Source of the DNA: Phycisphaeraceae bacterium
GTDB lineage: Bacteria; Planctomycetota; Phycisphaerae; Phycisphaerales; UBA1924
DNA: 64,000 nucleotides
Assembly (NCBI GenBank): GCA_019636675.1
Contig: JAHBXC010000001.1
Span: forward strand, 372,001 to 436,000
Direction: 5' to 3'
A model generated the notes under the pieces. The model was not told the DNA's origin. It made no database searches and worked only from the letters and a program-made list of their open reading frames with translations. Shown here piece after piece: positions 1 to 10,272 of this stretch (the first letter of the stretch is position 1; the number at the start of each line of letters is the position of its first letter). Both the position numbers and the translations under genes were made by a program.

Positions 1-1
1 C

Positions 2-250
2 TGCCACCGGCTCAGCGACACCATCGCCGACGCCGTCGAGAAACGCGACATCGCGGCGGTGCGCCAGCACATCGGCAGCATCCGGGGTAGCGCCGGGGCG
101 CACGGGTTCATGCCGATCGATCGCGTCGCGCAGGCCGCCCTCAGGGAGATCGACGCGACGCACGACCTCGACGAGGCCATGATCGCGATTCAGGCGGTTA
201 TCAACGCCTGCAAGCGTGCCGCGGTGCGCGAGCCCGCCGATTCCCACTGA
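2..250 (+). CDS. Hpt-like domain protein, C-terminal fragment
   Basis: The reading frame is open from the left edge of the window and ends at TGA 248-250, so only the last 82 residues are seen. The helical pattern, with an IRGSAGAHGF segment followed by an alanine-rich helix, resembles a histidine phosphotransfer (Hpt) domain of two-component phosphorelays. In Hpt domains the phospho-accepting His sits in an HxLKG motif. Here the matching position reads GSIRG, with Gly in place of His; a His does occur four residues earlier. If the alignment is right, the domain may bind response regulators but could not accept phosphate in the usual way. The upstream domains are outside the window, so it may be the end of a hybrid kinase or a separate protein. 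Confidence 0.55.
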   Translation, partial: CHRLSDTIADAVEKRDIAAVRQHIGSIRGSAGAHGFMPIDRVAQAALREIDATHDLDEAMIAIQAVINACKRAAVREPADSH

Positions 251-262
251 GTCGACCTCGCA

Positions 263-2140
263 TCAGCGCCGCCTCGACGCGATGAGCAGCAGCGTCAGGT
301 CCGCCGGGGTCACGCCCTCGAGCCGCCCGGCCTGGCCGAAGGTGCTGGGCCGGAACCGGGCCAGCGCCTGCCTCGCCTCGTTGCGAAGCCCGTCGACGCT
401 CTCGTACGCGACATGCTCCGGGATCCTCCGGCGCTCCATGCTCTCCTGACGCTTGATCTCGGCCCGCTGCCGACGCAGGTACCCCTCGTACTTCTGATCG
501 GTCAGCGCCGAGACCAGCGTCTCCTCGCTCCACACCCTCGGCGCGAGTCGCGCGAGCACGCCGCGCAGGTCGTCGACGCCGAACTCCTGGCGCTTGCAGA
601 CCCGCGCCAGCGGCACGCCTTCGAGGTGCGCCCGCTGGATCGTCTCCTCCAGCGCCGCACGCTCCTCGCGACGGCTCTCGAAACGAGACCATCGGGCGTC
701 GTCGCAGATCCCCCACTCGCGCGCCAGCGGGGTGAGCCGGTCCGGCGCGTTGTCGGCGCGAAGCAACAGCCGGTGTTCGGCGCGGCTCGTGAACATCCTG
801 TACGGCTCGGTCGGGGTCTTCGTCACCAGATCGTCGAGCAGCACCCCGATGTACGCCTGATCGCGCCCGAGCGTCACGAGGCACTCACCCAGCGCGAACC
901 GGGCGGCGTTGACGCCGGCGATCACCCCCTGCGCGCCCGCCTCCTCGTACCCGCTCGTCCCGTTGATCTGGCCGGCGAGGAACAGCCCCTCGATGCGCTT
1001 GGTCATCGTGGTCGCGTCGATCTGGTGCGGCGGGACCATGTCGTACTCGACCGCGTACCCGTGCAGCAGGATCTCGGCCCGTTCGCAGCCGGCCATCCCG
1101 CGCACGATCGTCTCCTGTACGTCGCGAGGGAGCGAGGTCGCGATGCCGTTGCAGTAGATCGAATCGTCCCGGTGGCTCTCTGGCTCCAGGAAGACCTGGT
1201 GCGAGTCCTTGTCGGCGAATCGCACGACCTTGTCCTCGATCGACGGGCAGTAGCGCGGCCCGCGCGACTCGATCTGTCCGGAGAACATCGGCGCCCGATG
1301 CAGGTTCGCCCGGATCGCGCCGTGCACTCGCTCGTTCGTCCGCGTGATGCGGCACTCAACCTGCCCGATCAGCGGGAACCGCGACGGCTCTGTCATGTCG
1401 CTGAACGGCGCGGGACGCTCGTCGCCGCGCTGGGGCTCGAGCGCGTCCCAGTCGATCGTCGAGCGGCGCAATCGCGGCGGGGTGCCGGTCTTCAGCCGTC
1501 CCATCTCGAATCCAAGCTCGCGAAGCGACGCGGAGATGCCCGTCGCCGGCGCTTCGCCCACGCGCCCACCCGGGGTCCGGTCCTCGCCGGTGTGCATGAG
1601 CCCGCGCATGAAGGTGCCGGTGGTCAGCACGACGGCGCGCGCCCTGACCGCGACCTGTTCGCCCACTCGGCGCTCGCGCACGATCGCTCCCGCGAGCGCC
1701 CCGTCCTCGAACAGGAGACGCTCGACGCCGCCCTCGATGACGGCGATCTCGGGGCGCGCGCGGATCAGGCGCTGCGCCTCCTCGGCGTACGCGTGCTTGT
1801 CGCACTGCGCGCGCGGGCCGCGCACCGCCGCGCCCTTGGAGGTGTTCAGCGCCTTGAACATGATGCCCGTCGCGTCGGTGATGCGCCCCATCAGCCCGCC
1901 CAGCGCGTCGATCTCGCGGACCATCTGTCCCTTGGCGAGACCGCCGATCGCCGGATTGCACGACATCACGCCGATCTTGGACGCGTCGAGCGTGACGATC
2001 GCCACGCGCACGCCTGCGTTGGCCGCGCTCCACGCCGCCTCGATGCCGGCGTGCCCCCCACCGACGACGAGCACATCGAACCGATCGGGACGACCGTTCT
2101 CGGGCGTGCGGTTCTCGGATGGACCTTGGCCGGGGCTCAT
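263..2140 (-). CDS. mnmG: tRNA uridine-5-carboxymethylaminomethyl modification enzyme MnmG (GidA)
   Basis: This 625-residue FAD protein works with the GTPase MnmE to modify the wobble uridine (U34) of certain tRNAs. The FAD-binding GGGHAG motif lies at residues 27-32, followed by the family blocks MSCNPAIGGLAKG, CDKHAYAEE, GRLKTGTPPR and PSIEDKVVRF. The length matches the family's usual 620-630 residues. The ATG at 2138-2140 was chosen because it places the FAD motif near the N terminus; the frame stays open upstream to 2707, but that part is low-complexity and not conserved in style. The gene stands alone here. The only MnmE-like partner in the window is the reduced protein at 33412-34419. 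Confidence 0.97.
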   Translation of the reverse strand: MSPGQGPSENRTPENGRPDRFDVLVVGGGHAGIEAAWSAANAGVRVAIVTLDASKIGVMSCNPAIGGLAKGQMVREIDALGGLMGRITDATGIMFKALNTSKGAAVRGPRAQCDKHAYAEEAQRLIRARPEIAVIEGGVERLLFEDGALAGAIVRERRVGEQVAVRARAVVLTTGTFMRGLMHTGEDRTPGGRVGEAPATGISASLRELGFEMGRLKTGTPPRLRRSTIDWDALEPQRGDERPAPFSDMTEPSRFPLIGQVECRITRTNERVHGAIRANLHRAPMFSGQIESRGPRYCPSIEDKVVRFADKDSHQVFLEPESHRDDSIYCNGIATSLPRDVQETIVRGMAGCERAEILLHGYAVEYDMVPPHQIDATTMTKRIEGLFLAGQINGTSGYEEAGAQGVIAGVNAARFALGECLVTLGRDQAYIGVLLDDLVTKTPTEPYRMFTSRAEHRLLLRADNAPDRLTPLAREWGICDDARWSRFESRREERAALEETIQRAHLEGVPLARVCKRQEFGVDDLRGVLARLAPRVWSEETLVSALTDQKYEGYLRRQRAEIKRQESMERRRIPEHVAYESVDGLRNEARQALARFRPSTFGQAGRLEGVTPADLTLLLIASRRR

Positions 2141-2324
2141 GCGTCTGAGAGAATATGCGACACCGCCGCGGCAGATGAGGCACGCACCGCCTCGCCAGTC
2201 TCCCCGACCGCTTTCACCGCGACGACCCGAACATCGGTCCGAAGTGAGCAGCCACGAACGGTCTATCCGTTCGAGGGCATAGCCGATGCTGTACTCGGAC
2301 CGCACGAGGTCAGGACACCGACCG

Positions 2325-2579
2325 ATGCACGACATCCACGCCTGCGCCACAACCCGGATGATCGACGCGGCACGACGCGCCCTGCTCGGCGCTGCCCTTG
2401 TGGGCGCATGCGTCGCGTCGGGGGGCTGCCTCCAGTCGGCGCGGCACGACTTCCTCGCGCTTCGCGCCGACGCGCCCAGCCCCCGGCCGGGCACGCGGAC
2501 CTCGCTGGCCGAAGCCCTTCCTTCGAACATCGGGCCGACCGCCCCGCCCACGGCGCTCGTCGAGGCCACGGACCGCTGA
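2325..2579 (+). CDS. small predicted exported protein, hypothetical
   Basis: The 84-residue ORF has a basic start, a hydrophobic stretch (ALLGAALVGACVASGG) and a Cys at residue 35, like a lipoprotein signal peptide. The lipobox is poor, with Ser rather than Leu at -3. The rest is short and rich in Pro and Ala. It lies divergent from mnmG and about 85 bases before the kynA start. Other possible starts are ATG 2286 and ATG 2358. No family is recognised. It may be a small lipoprotein gene or a chance ORF. Confidence 0.4.
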   Translation: MHDIHACATTRMIDAARRALLGAALVGACVASGGCLQSARHDFLALRADAPSPRPGTRTSLAEALPSNIGPTAPPTALVEATDR

Positions 2580-2622
2580 CCGCCCCCGGCGCCCCCGGCG
2601 CCCCACGCGCCCCCGGCGCTAT
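2580..2622 (+). repeat. short GC-only tandem repeat
   Basis: Imperfect tandem copies of GCGCCCCCG fill the space just before the kynA ribosome-binding site. A similar run, CCCCCGGTCG repeated, lies at about 4409-4434 just upstream of the sensor kinase start at 4385. These may simply reflect the GC bias of the genome. Confidence 0.5.
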
Positions 2623-2663
2623 GCTCACGCACACCGGACCAAACGGTCAGCAGGAGCACCAGC

Positions 2664-3518
2664 GTGGCGCAGCGAGAGCTCGAATCGAGCATCCATCGTG
2701 ATTTCAAGGATCGGATGACCTATTCGGAGTACCTCCGGCTGGACCTGATCCTCGGGGCGCAGCAGCCGCTTTCGAGCCCGGCGCACCACGACGAGATGCT
2801 CTTCATCATCCAGCACCAGACCTCTGAGCTGTGGATGAAACTCGTCATCCACGAGCTGACCGCCGCGATCGGCTGCATCCGGCGCGACGATCTCGAGCCG
2901 TGCTTCAAGATCCTCGCGCGCGTCAAGCAGATCCAGGACCAGCTCTTCTCGCAGTGGGCGGTCCTCGAGACGCTGACCCCCAGCGAGTATGTCCAGTTCC
3001 GCGGCGTGCTGGGCAACGCGAGCGGCTTCCAGAGCGTCCAGTACCGGGCCATCGAGTTCCTGCTCGGCAACAAGAGCGCCCCGATGCTCGCGGTGCACAA
3101 GGACCGGCCAGACGCCCACGCCTTCCTCGAGGCCATCCTCCGCTCGCCCAGCGTCTACGACGAGTTCCTGCGCCTCCTCGCGCGCCGGGGCCTGCCGGTG
3201 CCGGCCCAGTGCGTCGAGCGCGACTGGTCGACGCCCTATCAGCCGAACGACGGCGTCGTCGCGGTCTTCAAGACCATCTACGAAAACCCGTCGAAGTGGT
3301 GGGACGCCTACGAGATGTGCGAGAAGCTCGTCGATGTCGAGCAGCAGTTCCAGCAGTGGCGGTTCCGGCACCTCAAGACCGTGCATCGCATCATCGGGCT
3401 CAAGAAGGGCACCGGCGGCAGCTCGGGCGTCGAGTTCCTCCGGCGCGCCCTCGATCAGATCTTCTTCCCCGAGCTGTGGGATGTGCGCACCCAGATCGAC
3501 GCGCCCGCCGGCGCGTGA
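2664..3518 (+). CDS. kynA: tryptophan 2,3-dioxygenase
   Basis: This is a haem enzyme that opens the indole ring of L-tryptophan to N-formylkynurenine, the first step of the kynurenine route. The 284 residues match the family length. The block [13 protein letters not shown] carries the substrate-side His51. SGFQSVQYR supplies the carboxylate-binding Arg, WRFRHLKTV holds the haem-ligand His, and GTGGSSGV is the C-terminal signature. The start is GTG 2664, with AGGAG at 2652-2656. No other kynurenine-pathway gene is nearby. The stop TGA (3516-3518) abuts the stop of the convergent kinase gene with no spacer. Confidence 0.96.
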   Translation: MAQRELESSIHRDFKDRMTYSEYLRLDLILGAQQPLSSPAHHDEMLFIIQHQTSELWMKLVIHELTAAIGCIRRDDLEPCFKILARVKQIQDQLFSQWAVLETLTPSEYVQFRGVLGNASGFQSVQYRAIEFLLGNKSAPMLAVHKDRPDAHAFLEAILRSPSVYDEFLRLLARRGLPVPAQCVERDWSTPYQPNDGVVAVFKTIYENPSKWWDAYEMCEKLVDVEQQFQQWRFRHLKTVHRIIGLKKGTGGSSGVEFLRRALDQIFFPELWDVRTQIDAPAGA

Positions 3519-4385
3519 TCACCCGTTCTCGATCGCGCCCGACAGTGGCAGCGTAATGACGAAATCGGTCCCGATCCCCTGCTCGGTGCGAACCTCGATC
3601 GTCCCGCCGTGCTCTTCCACGAGCCGACGCGTCGTGGGCAGACCGAGCCCGCTGCCCCCGGACTTGGTCGTGTAGTACGGCACGAAGATCTTCTCGAGCA
3701 GCTCGTCGGGGATGCCCGGGCCCGTGTCGATCACGTGCACGGCGCACGCGTCGGTCCCCTCCGAGCGCGTTCGCTCCGTCCTCAGGATCAATTCCTTGGC
3801 GCGCGGCGCAGGGTCGCCCTCGGGCCTCACACCCCCCATCGCCTGCGTCGCGTTCAGGAGCAGGTTCAGCAGCGCCTGCTTAAAGTGCGTTGGGTCGAGA
3901 TTCGCGATCAGCGGTTCCTGCGCCAGCTCCGCGCGGAACCGCACGCCGGCGGCCTCGGCCTGGGGAATGTAAAAATCCGCCAGCTCGTCCACCACGGTGT
4001 TGAGGTCCACCGGCCGGGGTTCGAGGTGGACCGCGCCAGCGAAGCGCAAGAAGTCCGACAGGATGTCGCGCAGACGCTCGGCTTCGCGGCGCAGGGCATC
4101 GATCCGCCTGGTGAGACGGGTCTTCTGCTCGGCCGGCAGCGGCGAATCGTGGATGCCCTCGGCAAGGAGCTGCGCGTTCAGCCCGATCGTCGAGAGCGGG
4201 TTCTTGATCTCGTGGGCCAGCCCGCCGGTCATCGCGCCGATCTCCGCCATCCGGCGCGCGTCCCGGGCCCGGCGCTCCGCGACGCGCGCCCGGCGCACCA
4301 GACGGCGCGTCAGCAACAGCACCGCTGGCAACGCGATCGCCAGCCCGAGCGCGAGTCCGAGGATAAACCACAGGGACGCGTTCAT
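3519..4385 (-). CDS. membrane-bound sensor histidine kinase
   Basis: This 288-residue kinase has one transmembrane segment at about residues 5-26 and no obvious sensor domain between membrane and kinase core. The HisKA motif LAHEIKNPL places the phospho-accepting His at 58. The HATPase domain follows, with an N box around NLLLNATQAM, the G1 box DTGPGIP and the G2 box GGSGLGL. It resembles NtrB/AtoS-type kinases. ATG 4385 was chosen because it starts directly before the membrane helix; the open frame upstream is only low-complexity. No response regulator gene is adjacent, so its partner is unknown. Confidence 0.9.
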   Translation of the reverse strand: MNASLWFILGLALGLAIALPAVLLLTRRLVRRARVAERRARDARRMAEIGAMTGGLAHEIKNPLSTIGLNAQLLAEGIHDSPLPAEQKTRLTRRIDALRREAERLRDILSDFLRFAGAVHLEPRPVDLNTVVDELADFYIPQAEAAGVRFRAELAQEPLIANLDPTHFKQALLNLLLNATQAMGGVRPEGDPAPRAKELILRTERTRSEGTDACAVHVIDTGPGIPDELLEKIFVPYYTTKSGGSGLGLPTTRRLVEEHGGTIEVRTEQGIGTDFVITLPLSGAIENG

Positions 4386-4480
4386 GCGAGCGAGGATAGA
4401 AGCGACCCGGCCCCCGGTCGCCCCCGGTCGCCCCCGCACGCCGCCGACGGAAACCACCGGGATCAAACCCCGGGATCAGC

Positions 4481-4500
4481 GCCGGGGCTCGAGCCCCGGC
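4481..4500 (-). terminator. perfect 20-bp palindrome after the csp gene, possible terminator
   Basis: Bases 4481-4500 form a perfect palindrome centred on CTCGAG, directly after the stop codon of the cold-shock gene. It lacks a downstream T-run, so it is a weak intrinsic terminator candidate or an mRNA 3'-end hairpin. Confidence 0.45.
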
Positions 4501-4797
4501 TCATCGCCTTGGCGAGCGCGAGTACTTGCGTCTGGGCCTCACGACGATCTCGGGATCGTCGATCCGCTCGACTTTCGTCGCGTGCCAGCCCTTGGGCGTT
4601 TCTTGCGCGTCGTAGACGACTTTCGCGCCGTCGGTGAGGACTCGGTAGCCCTGACCGTCGATGCACGAGAAGTGCGCGAAGATGTCCTGACCCTCGGGGC
4701 CGACGATGAAGCCGAAGCCCTTCTTCGGATCAAACCATTTCACAACGCCTTCGACGCCTGTGAGTGTTTGCCCGTGTGTGCGCGGAATGCTGCTCAT
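4501..4797 (-). CDS. cold-shock domain protein
   Basis: This is a 98-residue single cold-shock domain protein, a small cytoplasmic binder of single-stranded RNA and DNA. VVKWFDPKKGFGFI contains RNP1 (KGFGFI, about residues 26-31) and DIFAHF at 38-43 is RNP2. It carries a 12-residue N-terminal lead and a basic tail (RPRRKYSRSPRR) beyond the usual 65-70 residues. ATG 4797 fits the domain start; an upstream in-frame start at 4833 would only add an Arg/Thr-rich lead. The roughly 210-base stretch up to the pnp terminator would hold its promoter and 5' leader. Confidence 0.93.
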   Translation of the reverse strand: MSSIPRTHGQTLTGVEGVVKWFDPKKGFGFIVGPEGQDIFAHFSCIDGQGYRVLTDGAKVVYDAQETPKGWHATKVERIDDPEIVVRPRRKYSRSPRR

Positions 4798-5112
4798 ACG
4801 CCAGACCCTCGTCCGGGTTGCGGTGCGGGCCACGCTTCGACACCTGGCCTCTCAGACCAGAGTGCGCGAAGTGACGAGGAAAGCGGAAACGCAACCGCAC
4901 TTCCTCGCGCCCTACCGGCCGCGGCTGACCATGCCACGACCCTCGCAGACGCGAACAACCCCAAGTTACTTCCGAGTTCGGCGAAACGCAATCGTTTCCA
5001 ACAAGAACGCCGACCGCCCGATGAAATTCGGGCGGTCGGCGTATGCCTTGAACGGGTTAGATGTCACATTTCTGTGCTTTTTCGCGCAGGAAAAGCACAA
5101 ATCTGAGACAGA
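4798..5112. other. intergenic region between pnp and csp
   Basis: No ORF here looks real. The left part (4798-5007) should contain the csp promoter and leader, but no clear -35/-10 pair was found. The right part holds the pnp terminator hairpin. Confidence 0.6.
4996..5041 (-). terminator. intrinsic terminator after pnp
   Basis: A perfect 14-bp stem (5008-5021 with 5028-5041) closes a 6-base loop. Read on the minus strand it is followed by TTCTTGTTGG, a moderately T-rich tail, about 70 bases after the pnp stop codon. Confidence 0.75.
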
Positions 5113-7617
<2,505 letters not shown>

Positions 7618-7889
7618 TCGTTCTGCGCTTCCAGTGCTGCTGGCGCCTGAGCGAGCCGTGCGCGCGGAGGGTGCGCGAGGGGGTTCCTCGCCCACGATCC
7701 GCGGTCGGGTCGCGCGAAGGGTCGCACGAACGCCAGCGGGGTCTTCTCGGGGCAGCGGACCTCGGCGCAAGGGGCAGAAGGCAAGCCGCAGTCTGAAGAT
7801 CCCCCTCTCCGGAGAGAGCGACTGCGGGTTGGCTGCTGCCGCACTGGCCGAGCCCATCCGGGCCGCGAGCGGGGTCAAAGCAATACCGA

Positions 7890-7933
7890 CCGATGGCAGT
7901 ATAACAGCCCCGGGCCTTGCGGGCCCGGGGCTG
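7890..7933 (-). terminator. intrinsic terminator after rpsO
   Basis: A perfect 12-bp stem (7905-7916 with 7922-7933) closes a 5-base loop. On the minus strand it is followed by TTATACT. It lies 67 bases after the rpsO stop, so pnp transcription needs read-through or its own promoter. Confidence 0.8.
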
Positions 7934-7999
7934 TGTGGGGTTTCTGGGATTTCGTGCCGGATCCCGGCCGCTGGGGGCCGAGGGCCGGGGGGCCCGGGC

Positions 8000-8269
8000 T
8001 TACTTGCGCAGGCCGAGGCGCTGGATCAGCGTCTGGTAGCGCTCGCGGTCGGTCTTGGCGAGGTAGCGGAGCAGGCGCGAGCGACGGGCGGCCAGCATGA
8101 GCAGGCCGCGACGGCTCGAGAAGTCCTGCTTGTGCATTTTCAGGTGTTCGGTGAGGTCCTTGATGCGATAGGTCAGGATCGCGACCTGCACCTCGGGCGA
8201 CGAGGTGTCGCTCTCGTTGCGCTTGTAGTCGTTGATGATCGTGGCCTTCTGCTCGGCAAGAATCGCCAT
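8000..8269 (-). CDS. rpsO: 30S ribosomal protein S15
   Basis: The 89 residues match the family's usual length. S15 binds the 16S rRNA central domain early in small-subunit assembly. [27 protein letters not shown] and RRSRLLRYL are family signatures. ATG 8269 is preceded by GGAG at 8 bases; an upstream in-frame ATG at 8308 would place that site inside the gene. Confidence 0.98.
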   Translation of the reverse strand: MAILAEQKATIINDYKRNESDTSSPEVQVAILTYRIKDLTEHLKMHKQDFSSRRGLLMLAARRSRLLRYLAKTDRERYQTLIQRLGLRK

Positions 8270-8431
8270 CTGCAAGATCTCCGTGGGCCCGTTGTAGGGG
8301 CCCGGCAAGTGGTCGGAGCGGCCCAGCCGGAGCCGGGACGCACGCTCTGGGATGTGGGACAGGTCGCCGGACCAGATCCGGCGAGCGGAAGGGTAGGCAG
8401 GCCGAGGGGCCGGGGCACGGGGGCGGGGATG

Positions 8432-9577
8432 TCAAGACCGTCTTCGCCACGCGGCGAAGCACGCGGAAATCAGCAGAACAGTGGAAGCGCCGGGGCTCGG
8501 CACCAGCGTCGCGAGGCGGAGCGTGCCGAAACCGGAAGTGGCTGCCGTGTGCTCGAAATCACCGAGAAACCCGCGCTCCGTGATGCGGAACGCCCCGGCG
8601 GGGAGAAGCAGCCGTGTGTTCTGCTCGAACTCGCTTTCCTCCCCCTCGCGCCAGGTCTCCGTCCACTCGCGCCCGCCGCCGACGGTGTCGAGCAGGCCCC
8701 AGGGGCTCTGCACACCCGGGTAACTGCCCGAGTCGAGCGGGCGGAACTGCCCGGCGGGCCACTCGATGCCGTCGCGGCCGGAGTTGGTTTCGCCGCCGAG
8801 CGCTGGGTCGCCAGGAATCGGCGCGTCATCGCTCGAATGGCCGTAGAGCCAGTACCCGCCCTGCCCCTCGCCGTGGCGGTTGGGATCGTAGAAGGTCGCC
8901 TTGGCGAGTTCGTCGGCGCTGGGGATCCAGAACTTCGCCCCAGGCGAGCGTGAATCTTGGTCAGTCCGATAGGGACCACCAGTTGGGCCATCGCCGATGA
9001 ATGCAAAGGTCGCGGTGTCGTACGCTCCGGTCTCGAAGTCGGCGCCGGTGACCTCGCTTGCGGGCCTGGCGCCGTTGTGCAGCCAGTTCACCATGCGCGC
9101 GAAGATGTGCCAGGTCGAGGTGGCGGGCTTATCGGCGCGAGACTGGTCGAGCGTGAACTGCGGGACGCCGTCGCTCAACCCCGCGAACTGGATCGGACTC
9201 GGCAGGGCGTTGTTCCCGGGCGCGATGCGGTCATCGGTCCCGATACCGAGCCGGAACTGATTGGGCATCACCGGCGCGTACGCCTGCACGAAGTCGAAGT
9301 ACTGCCCCCAGGTCACCTCGGTGGTGGCGATGCGGTACTCGTAATCCACGCCCCCCAGCGGGCGCGTCGGGCCCGGGTTCTGCTTGGTCGCGTACCAGTT
9401 GTTCACCATCGCCGGGGCGTTGCCCGCGTCGCCGATGGTGCTGAAGGTGAAGCCGTGCACCTGCGTGAACCGCAGGTGCTGGTTGTTGGCCGCGCCCCCG
9501 CCCCCGGAACCCTGCGCAACAACGACCGACGCGCACGCGAGCACGCCGACAACAGAACCACACGAACGGATCTTCAC
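8432..9577 (-). CDS. secreted FGE-sulfatase (SUMF1)-like protein with PEP-CTERM-type tail
   Basis: This 381-residue protein starts with a signal peptide (about 1-21) and ends in VPSPGASTVLLIS plus a basic tail, a PEP-CTERM-like sorting signal (motif, membrane helix, Arg cluster). Such tails are cut by an exosortase, so the protein is probably exported and surface-attached. The middle part has the formylglycine-generating-enzyme fold signatures RIATTEVTWGQY, WIPSADELAKATF and SPWGLLDTVGGGREWTETW. The only Cys residues lie in the signal peptide and the C-terminal helix, so the catalytic Cys pair of true FGE is absent. It is therefore likely a binding or structural use of the fold, not a sulfatase activator. 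The start is GTG 9577 with AGGAG upstream. Confidence 0.85.
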   Translation of the reverse strand: MKIRSCGSVVGVLACASVVVAQGSGGGGAANNQHLRFTQVHGFTFSTIGDAGNAPAMVNNWYATKQNPGPTRPLGGVDYEYRIATTEVTWGQYFDFVQAYAPVMPNQFRLGIGTDDRIAPGNNALPSPIQFAGLSDGVPQFTLDQSRADKPATSTWHIFARMVNWLHNGARPASEVTGADFETGAYDTATFAFIGDGPTGGPYRTDQDSRSPGAKFWIPSADELAKATFYDPNRHGEGQGGYWLYGHSSDDAPIPGDPALGGETNSGRDGIEWPAGQFRPLDSGSYPGVQSPWGLLDTVGGGREWTETWREGEESEFEQNTRLLLPAGAFRITERGFLGDFEHTAATSGFGTLRLATLVPSPGASTVLLISACFAAWRRRS

Positions 9578-9705
9578 GGCGACGCTCCTCGGAACGGAGT
9601 GACTCGATCAACGCGGCCCCCGAAGGGCGCGCTCTGTGCAACCCCAATCTACCGGAAACGCGGCGGATTGGAAGGTCTGAGAACCGGAAAGTTGCGAAAT
9701 TCTGG

Positions 9706-9775
9706 GTGCCACCACACAAAGTGTGGTGCTACACCTTCTTGGGGCTTCACTTTCCTTCTCCCTGTCTTTCTCAGA
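9706..9775 (+). repeat. CACCACAC hairpin with conserved CT-rich tail
   Basis: CACCACAC-AAA-GTGTGGTG (9710-9728) is a perfect 8-bp hairpin. It is followed by GCTACACCTTCTTGGGGCTTC and a CTTTCTC end, nearly the same tail that follows the CCCTCTCC hairpin at 9999. So a different hairpin head carries the same tail. Confidence 0.75.
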
Positions 9776-9784
9776 TCGAGGAAA

Positions 9785-9817
9785 GGAGGAGGGGTAGGCA
9801 CCACACTTTGTGTGGTG
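9785..9817 (-). repeat. inverted second copy of the CACCACAC hairpin
   Basis: The same perfect hairpin (9799-9817) is present in reverse orientation, its tail on the minus strand reading GCCTACCCCTCC. With the copy at 9706 it encloses about 70 bases, as a miniature inverted-repeat element would. Confidence 0.7.
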
Positions 9818-9849
9818 GCGCCGGAGGGGAGAGAGAAGATGAGAAGAGA

Positions 9850-9933
9850 GAGGCAGAGGTTGGGGAGGGAAGCCGGGAGATTGGGTAGCCCTCCCCCGGC
9901 CCCTCCCATCTCGCTGCGCTCGACAGGAGGGGG
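9850..9933 (-). repeat. dispersed hairpin element, copy A
   Basis: The hairpin arms CCCCTCC (9900-9906) and GGAGGGG (9926-9932) enclose an inner stem of the TCGAGCGCAGCGA type. The GAGGGCTACCC tail reads on the minus strand. Five more copies are at 9999, 52559, 55636, 56962 and 58198. Confidence 0.8.
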
Positions 9934-9998
9934 AGCGGAGCGGAGAGAAGGGATAGCGGAGAGGAGACGGAACGGAAAAGAGACGGAGCAATCCGGCC

Positions 9999-10090
9999 CC
10001 CTCTCCTGTTCGGCAAAGCCGAATGGGAGAGGGCTGGGGTGAGGGCTACCCCTTCTTTGGGCTTCGCTCTTCTTCCTCTGTCTTTCTCGT
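9999..10090 (+). repeat. dispersed hairpin element, copy B
   Basis: CCCTCTCC (9999-10006) pairs with GGAGAGGG (10026-10033), with an inner TTCGGC/GCCGAA stem. The tail is GGGTGAGGGCTACCCC followed by a CT-rich run. Confidence 0.85.
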
Positions 10091-10097
10091 CTCTCCC

Positions 10098-10250
10098 CGC
10101 AGGCGCCCCGGGGCATTCCTGACCCGGGCTCTTCACCTCCCACGCTTCGATGGTGCGCACGCATGCATCATCATCTCAGCGGAATGCACGACGAACCGTG
10201 GCACGGCCTGCGGCCGTACCACGCCACCCTTTGAGGAAGGTTGACACCAC
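10098..10250 (+). repeat. GCCACCC-tailed hairpin segment, copy 1
   Basis: A hairpin with 11 of 12 pairs (10197-10208 with 10212-10223) is followed by GCCACCCTTTGAGGAAGGTTGACACC. The segment as a whole resembles 56797-56925, sharing GGGCATTCCTGA, a CCACGC-TCGA stretch and the GCCACCC..TTGAGGAAGGT tail. The two stems differ in sequence but stay paired. Confidence 0.7.
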
Positions 10251-10272
10251 GCACCGGAGAAGAGAGAGAGGT

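Larger units (their letters stand above)
9578..10272. other. gene-free region filled with hairpin repeats
   Basis: This 0.7-kb gap holds at least five inverted-repeat elements, described separately: two CACCACAC hairpins, two copies of the CCCTCTCC/GGGAGAGGG element in opposite directions, and one GCCACCC-tailed hairpin. Short ORFs across it follow the repeats and are not likely genes. The first 80 bases must hold the promoter of the FGE-like gene. Confidence 0.75.

Noticed and set aside
413..2701. 762-residue plus-strand ORF opposite mnmG
   Set aside because: Antisense shadow of a conserved gene in very GC-rich DNA; composition is Arg/His/Ala-rich without motifs.
9706..9817. Complete insertion sequence bounded by the CACCACAC inverted repeats
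   Set aside because: Only about 70 bases lie between the repeats and no transposase ORF is present; at most a MITE-like element.
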